From: Neoconidiobolus thromboides FSU 785 | Taxonomy: Eukaryota > Entomophthoromycota > Entomophthoromycetes > Entomophthorales > Neoconidiobolaceae | Assembly: GCA_025603075.1 (NCBI GenBank) | Contig: MU626269.1 | Coordinates: forward strand, 1-64,000 | Length of the DNA stretch: 64,000 bases | Reading direction: 5' to 3' | In this document: positions 61,524 to 64,000 of the stretch, one piece after another | Layout: each line of letters begins with the position of its first letter | Numbering within the stretch: position 1 is the first letter of the stretch | Made by a program: the position numbers and the translations under genes | Notes under the pieces: model-generated | Told to the model about the DNA's origin: nothing | The model's database searches: none | What the model saw: the letters and a program-made list of their open reading frames with translations, nothing else

Positions 61524-62685
61524 CTTTGTTATAATTGTTAAGTAAAATAAAGTAAAGTAAAAAGAGAAAATATATATTCTGTAAATATTTATAACTTCCT
61601 TAAAATTTGCATTAAATGGCTTTGGTTTTAGAATCTTACCTTGTTTTATGGTACATTTCTAAAACAGCTGATTTTTATTTTAAGATGCTTTATTGGTTAA
61701 GTTTAAATTTTCCTTTTAATTTGAATATTAAATTATGAAATAGAAGGAGTGTATAGTTCTATATAGCTTTATTTGTTTATATTAATTTATATACTCTTAT
61801 TTTAATAATATATATGAAAAGAATTAAAATTTATATTTAATAATAGTATAAATCAATACCCTTTTCGCTCCAGTTACTTTGCCCACTTTTAAGCAGTTTG
61901 GAATTTAAACTATTAGTTAATCTTAGCTAAAAATATGATAAAATAATGTTTTACATTATAATTAATAATTTCATTAATTGTTAAGTTTTAAACTTTAATT
62001 TTTTTAAAATAACAATTAAAATTATGTGTATAAATCAATAAGAATGAGAATAATATGATGGTATAAAATAAGAGTATTTAAGGAGGGTTCAAATTAACTC
62101 ATACTACTTAGAAATTTTCGAAAAAATTTATAGAAATTTTACATCGAAAATACTTTTTTATATGATGATAAATTTACAAAAGGCTTTAATTTACAGAATT
62201 TAAATTCCCTGCTAATGAAAGTCAGTACTAAACTTTCAAGGGCAAACTTTTTTCCTTTCATTCTTCTGTAAACTAATTGTTAGTTTTTATGACTTAGATA
62301 TGTAAATAGACAAATTTTTGTTTATTACTTTTACATATCAAGTTGAACCCAAACTTTAAAAATAAGCTGTATGTTTTTAAACTAAATTTCGACATGATGA
62401 CAACTCAATATAATCTCAGACATGTATTTATTAAAATAAAAATTCCGATATAAAAACTTTAAAGTTTAATCTGAGATTTCTTGGCCCTCTAAAATTAGAT
62501 AATTTTGAGATCATAATTATTATGATGCTCTGACATCATTTTTTTGATGACAAAATTAATTTTAATAGTAAAAAAGTTTAAATTTAAAATGATTAAAAAT
62601 TACGTAAAATAAAGCATTATAGAAGAAGCAATATATAAACTCGAAGAAAATAAAAAGATAGAATAAAAAACATAAATTATTATAA
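61524..62685. other. AT-rich spacer
   Basis: No gene, MITE or structured repeat seen. It presumably includes the promoter of the gene starting at 62686. Confidence 0.5.
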
Positions 62686-64000
62686 ATGCCATCAACTACT
62701 CATATAACCCCTTCAGCTGCTATTGCTGTTGAACAAATGAAGACCAATGATACTAAGGATGACTTTGAAGATAAGTCTGTTCTTAGCAATGACTTTAATA
62801 AATCTAGTGGTCTACCAAGTAACAATTTGACAGCTTTGAAAATAAGTAATGTTTTTGATGATAATTTAAATAACAAAAACAGTAAAAACAACTTAAATGA
62901 GTCACCAGTATTACATAAACACGACTACACTGAAAGTGATAATACCTCCGAATCTAATACCGATAATGATGATTTACTTAGGCATGGAAATAAGCATAAT
63001 TTAAACCAACATTATAGTCATACAGAAAAAGAAAATAACCCCCTTTTGAATGATCGAATTCTATCTAAAGAGCACGAGGTTCTAGGAAACCCAGCGTTTG
63101 AATCTAGAGATCAAGAAAGTTTTCGCACAGAACCTGCTTTATTCAACAATAGGCATAGAGATATATTACCATTAAGGGAAGAACATGAACCTTTTGTCCA
63201 AAAAGAAAAAGATAATTCGCTTTTAAATAACCAAACTCCATATAAAGAACCAGGAATTTTGAAAAAACCAGTGTTTGAGCATAGAGACCAAGGAACCCTT
63301 AGTACAGAACCTGCTTTATTTGACAATAGCCATAATAATATACTACCACTAAGAGAAGGATATTTACCTTTAGTTGATAAAGAGAGAGAAAACAGTCCTG
63401 TTCTAAATGATCAAATCCCATTTAAAGAGCATGAAACTTTAAGAAAGTCACCATTTGAACCTAGAGATCAAGAAATTTTTAGTACAGAACCTGCTTTATT
63501 CAATAACAAGCATAATGACACCCTACCTTTAGGGGAAGAATACGAGCCTTTGGTTTATGAAGAAAGAGAAACTTACCTTAATTTAAACAAAACCCCATCT
63601 AAAGAATCTGAACTTTTAGAAAAATCAGTATTTGAACCTAGGGATCAAGAAAGCCTTGGTATTGAACCTACTTTTTTAAATAATGGCCTTGACGATAAGT
63701 TATCATTAGGAGAAGAGTATGAGCCTTTTGTTCATAAAGATACACAAAAACCTTTAGCTGCTCCAATCAAATTGGATATTAGCCCAAATTCATCTGTAAG
63801 TAATAGTATAAATAACAATGAGAGATTGTTTGCATCTGAAGCTATCGCTACTCCATCTATTTCTGATGCTCACTCTAAATTAAATGATCCTTTCTTTGAT
63901 TCAAATATATCGAAACCAAAAGACTTGGATTCTAATGTTAATGATACTGCTACTGATTATAACAAACTTGAAGAACTACCTGGCTCTTTCCCAGCCGATA
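62686..64000 (+). CDS. Long disordered protein with 59-60-residue tandem repeats (3' end outside window)
   Basis: A single open frame of at least 438 codons from ATG 62686 to the window edge, with no stop. The first ~130 residues are rich in Asn, Ser, Asp and Lys. Four tandem repeats follow, aligned on FExRDQExxxTEPALFNN (repeat phase points at 63100, 63277, 63457 and 63634, so 59, 60 and 59 residues apart). Each also has a GEExEPFV-like segment and a KEx-x-L block. There is no signal peptide, membrane segment or known domain in the visible part. It looks intrinsically disordered, perhaps a scaffold or adaptor with repeated short motifs. The function is unknown. Confidence 0.75.
   Translation, partial: MPSTTHITPSAAIAVEQMKTNDTKDDFEDKSVLSNDFNKSSGLPSNNLTALKISNVFDDNLNNKNSKNNLNESPVLHKHDYTESDNTSESNTDNDDLLRHGNKHNLNQHYSHTEKENNPLLNDRILSKEHEVLGNPAFESRDQESFRTEPALFNNRHRDILPLREEHEPFVQKEKDNSLLNNQTPYKEPGILKKPVFEHRDQGTLSTEPALFDNSHNNILPLREGYLPLVDKERENSPVLNDQIPFKEHETLRKSPFEPRDQEIFSTEPALFNNKHNDTLPLGEEYEPLVYEERETYLNLNKTPSKESELLEKSVFEPRDQESLGIEPTFLNNGLDDKLSLGEEYEPFVHKDTQKPLAAPIKLDISPNSSVSNSINNNERLFASEAIATPSISDAHSKLNDPFFDSNISKPKDLDSNVNDTATDYNKLEELPGSFPAD
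63077..63790 (+). repeat. Four coding tandem repeats of 177-180 bp
   Basis: The units keep the frame and the phrases RDQE, EPALF, EEYEPF and a short N/H-rich linker. The third and fourth units have diverged most (EPTFL for EPALF). Confidence 0.85.

Overview
The window is eukaryotic and very AT-rich. It carries compact genes with many short GT-AG introns (mostly 43-115 nt; donors like GTAAGT or GTATGT, T-rich acceptors ending TAG or AAG) and long AT-rich spacers. The gene set (Sfm1, Cwc2, Pet100, Tpa1, Bud27/URI, Sld5, a Str2-type cystathionine gamma-synthase, a bacterial-type mitochondrial uL14) fits a fungus. The extreme AT bias, intron style and an intronless 7TM receptor make an early-diverging lineage such as a Conidiobolus-like zoopagomycete plausible; that placement is inference.

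Layout. 0-8.3 kb holds the start of an XPG/Rad2-type nuclease (minus, cut by the window edge), a WDR6/Rtt10 WD-repeat protein, the GINS subunit SLD5, and galactose-1-phosphate uridylyltransferase. 9.6-32.5 kb is a lipid-flavoured accessory region: eight copies of one small hotdog-fold acyl-CoA thioesterase gene (six apparently intact, two broken) and two ELO-type fatty-acid elongases. These surround a block of housekeeping genes (G-patch protein, SFM1-like methyltransferase, mitochondrial uL14, ten-exon fumarase) and a four-TM protein. 34.7-45.8 kb has cystathionine gamma-synthase, URI, PEX19 with a CaaX box, TMEM14, a cystathionine beta-synthase-like protein that lacks the PLP lysine, and CWC2. 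48.6-55.6 kb has a mitochondrial DEAD-box helicase divergent from TPA1/OGFOD1, an ankyrin protein, PET100, a glutaredoxin-like protein and TAF11. 58-64 kb has a 7TM receptor, a 61-residue protein and the start of a long disordered protein with four 59-60-residue repeats.

The spacers hold about 23 copies of one ~100-105 bp element with inverted ends (TGGGGATG...CATCCCCA) next to TA. I read it as a mariner-type MITE. One copy sits inside exon 1 of a broken thioesterase gene; removing it together with one TA restores an in-frame exon that aligns with the intact paralogues, which is direct evidence of transposition. Two other thioesterase genes share a 332-bp tract, intron included, without a mismatch, which points to gene conversion or very recent duplication.

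The most noteworthy material is the thioesterase family (birth, conversion, decay and transposon disruption in one locus, next to elongases), the MITE family, and the lysine-less CBS-like protein. Exon boundaries were read by eye, so single-base errors are possible.
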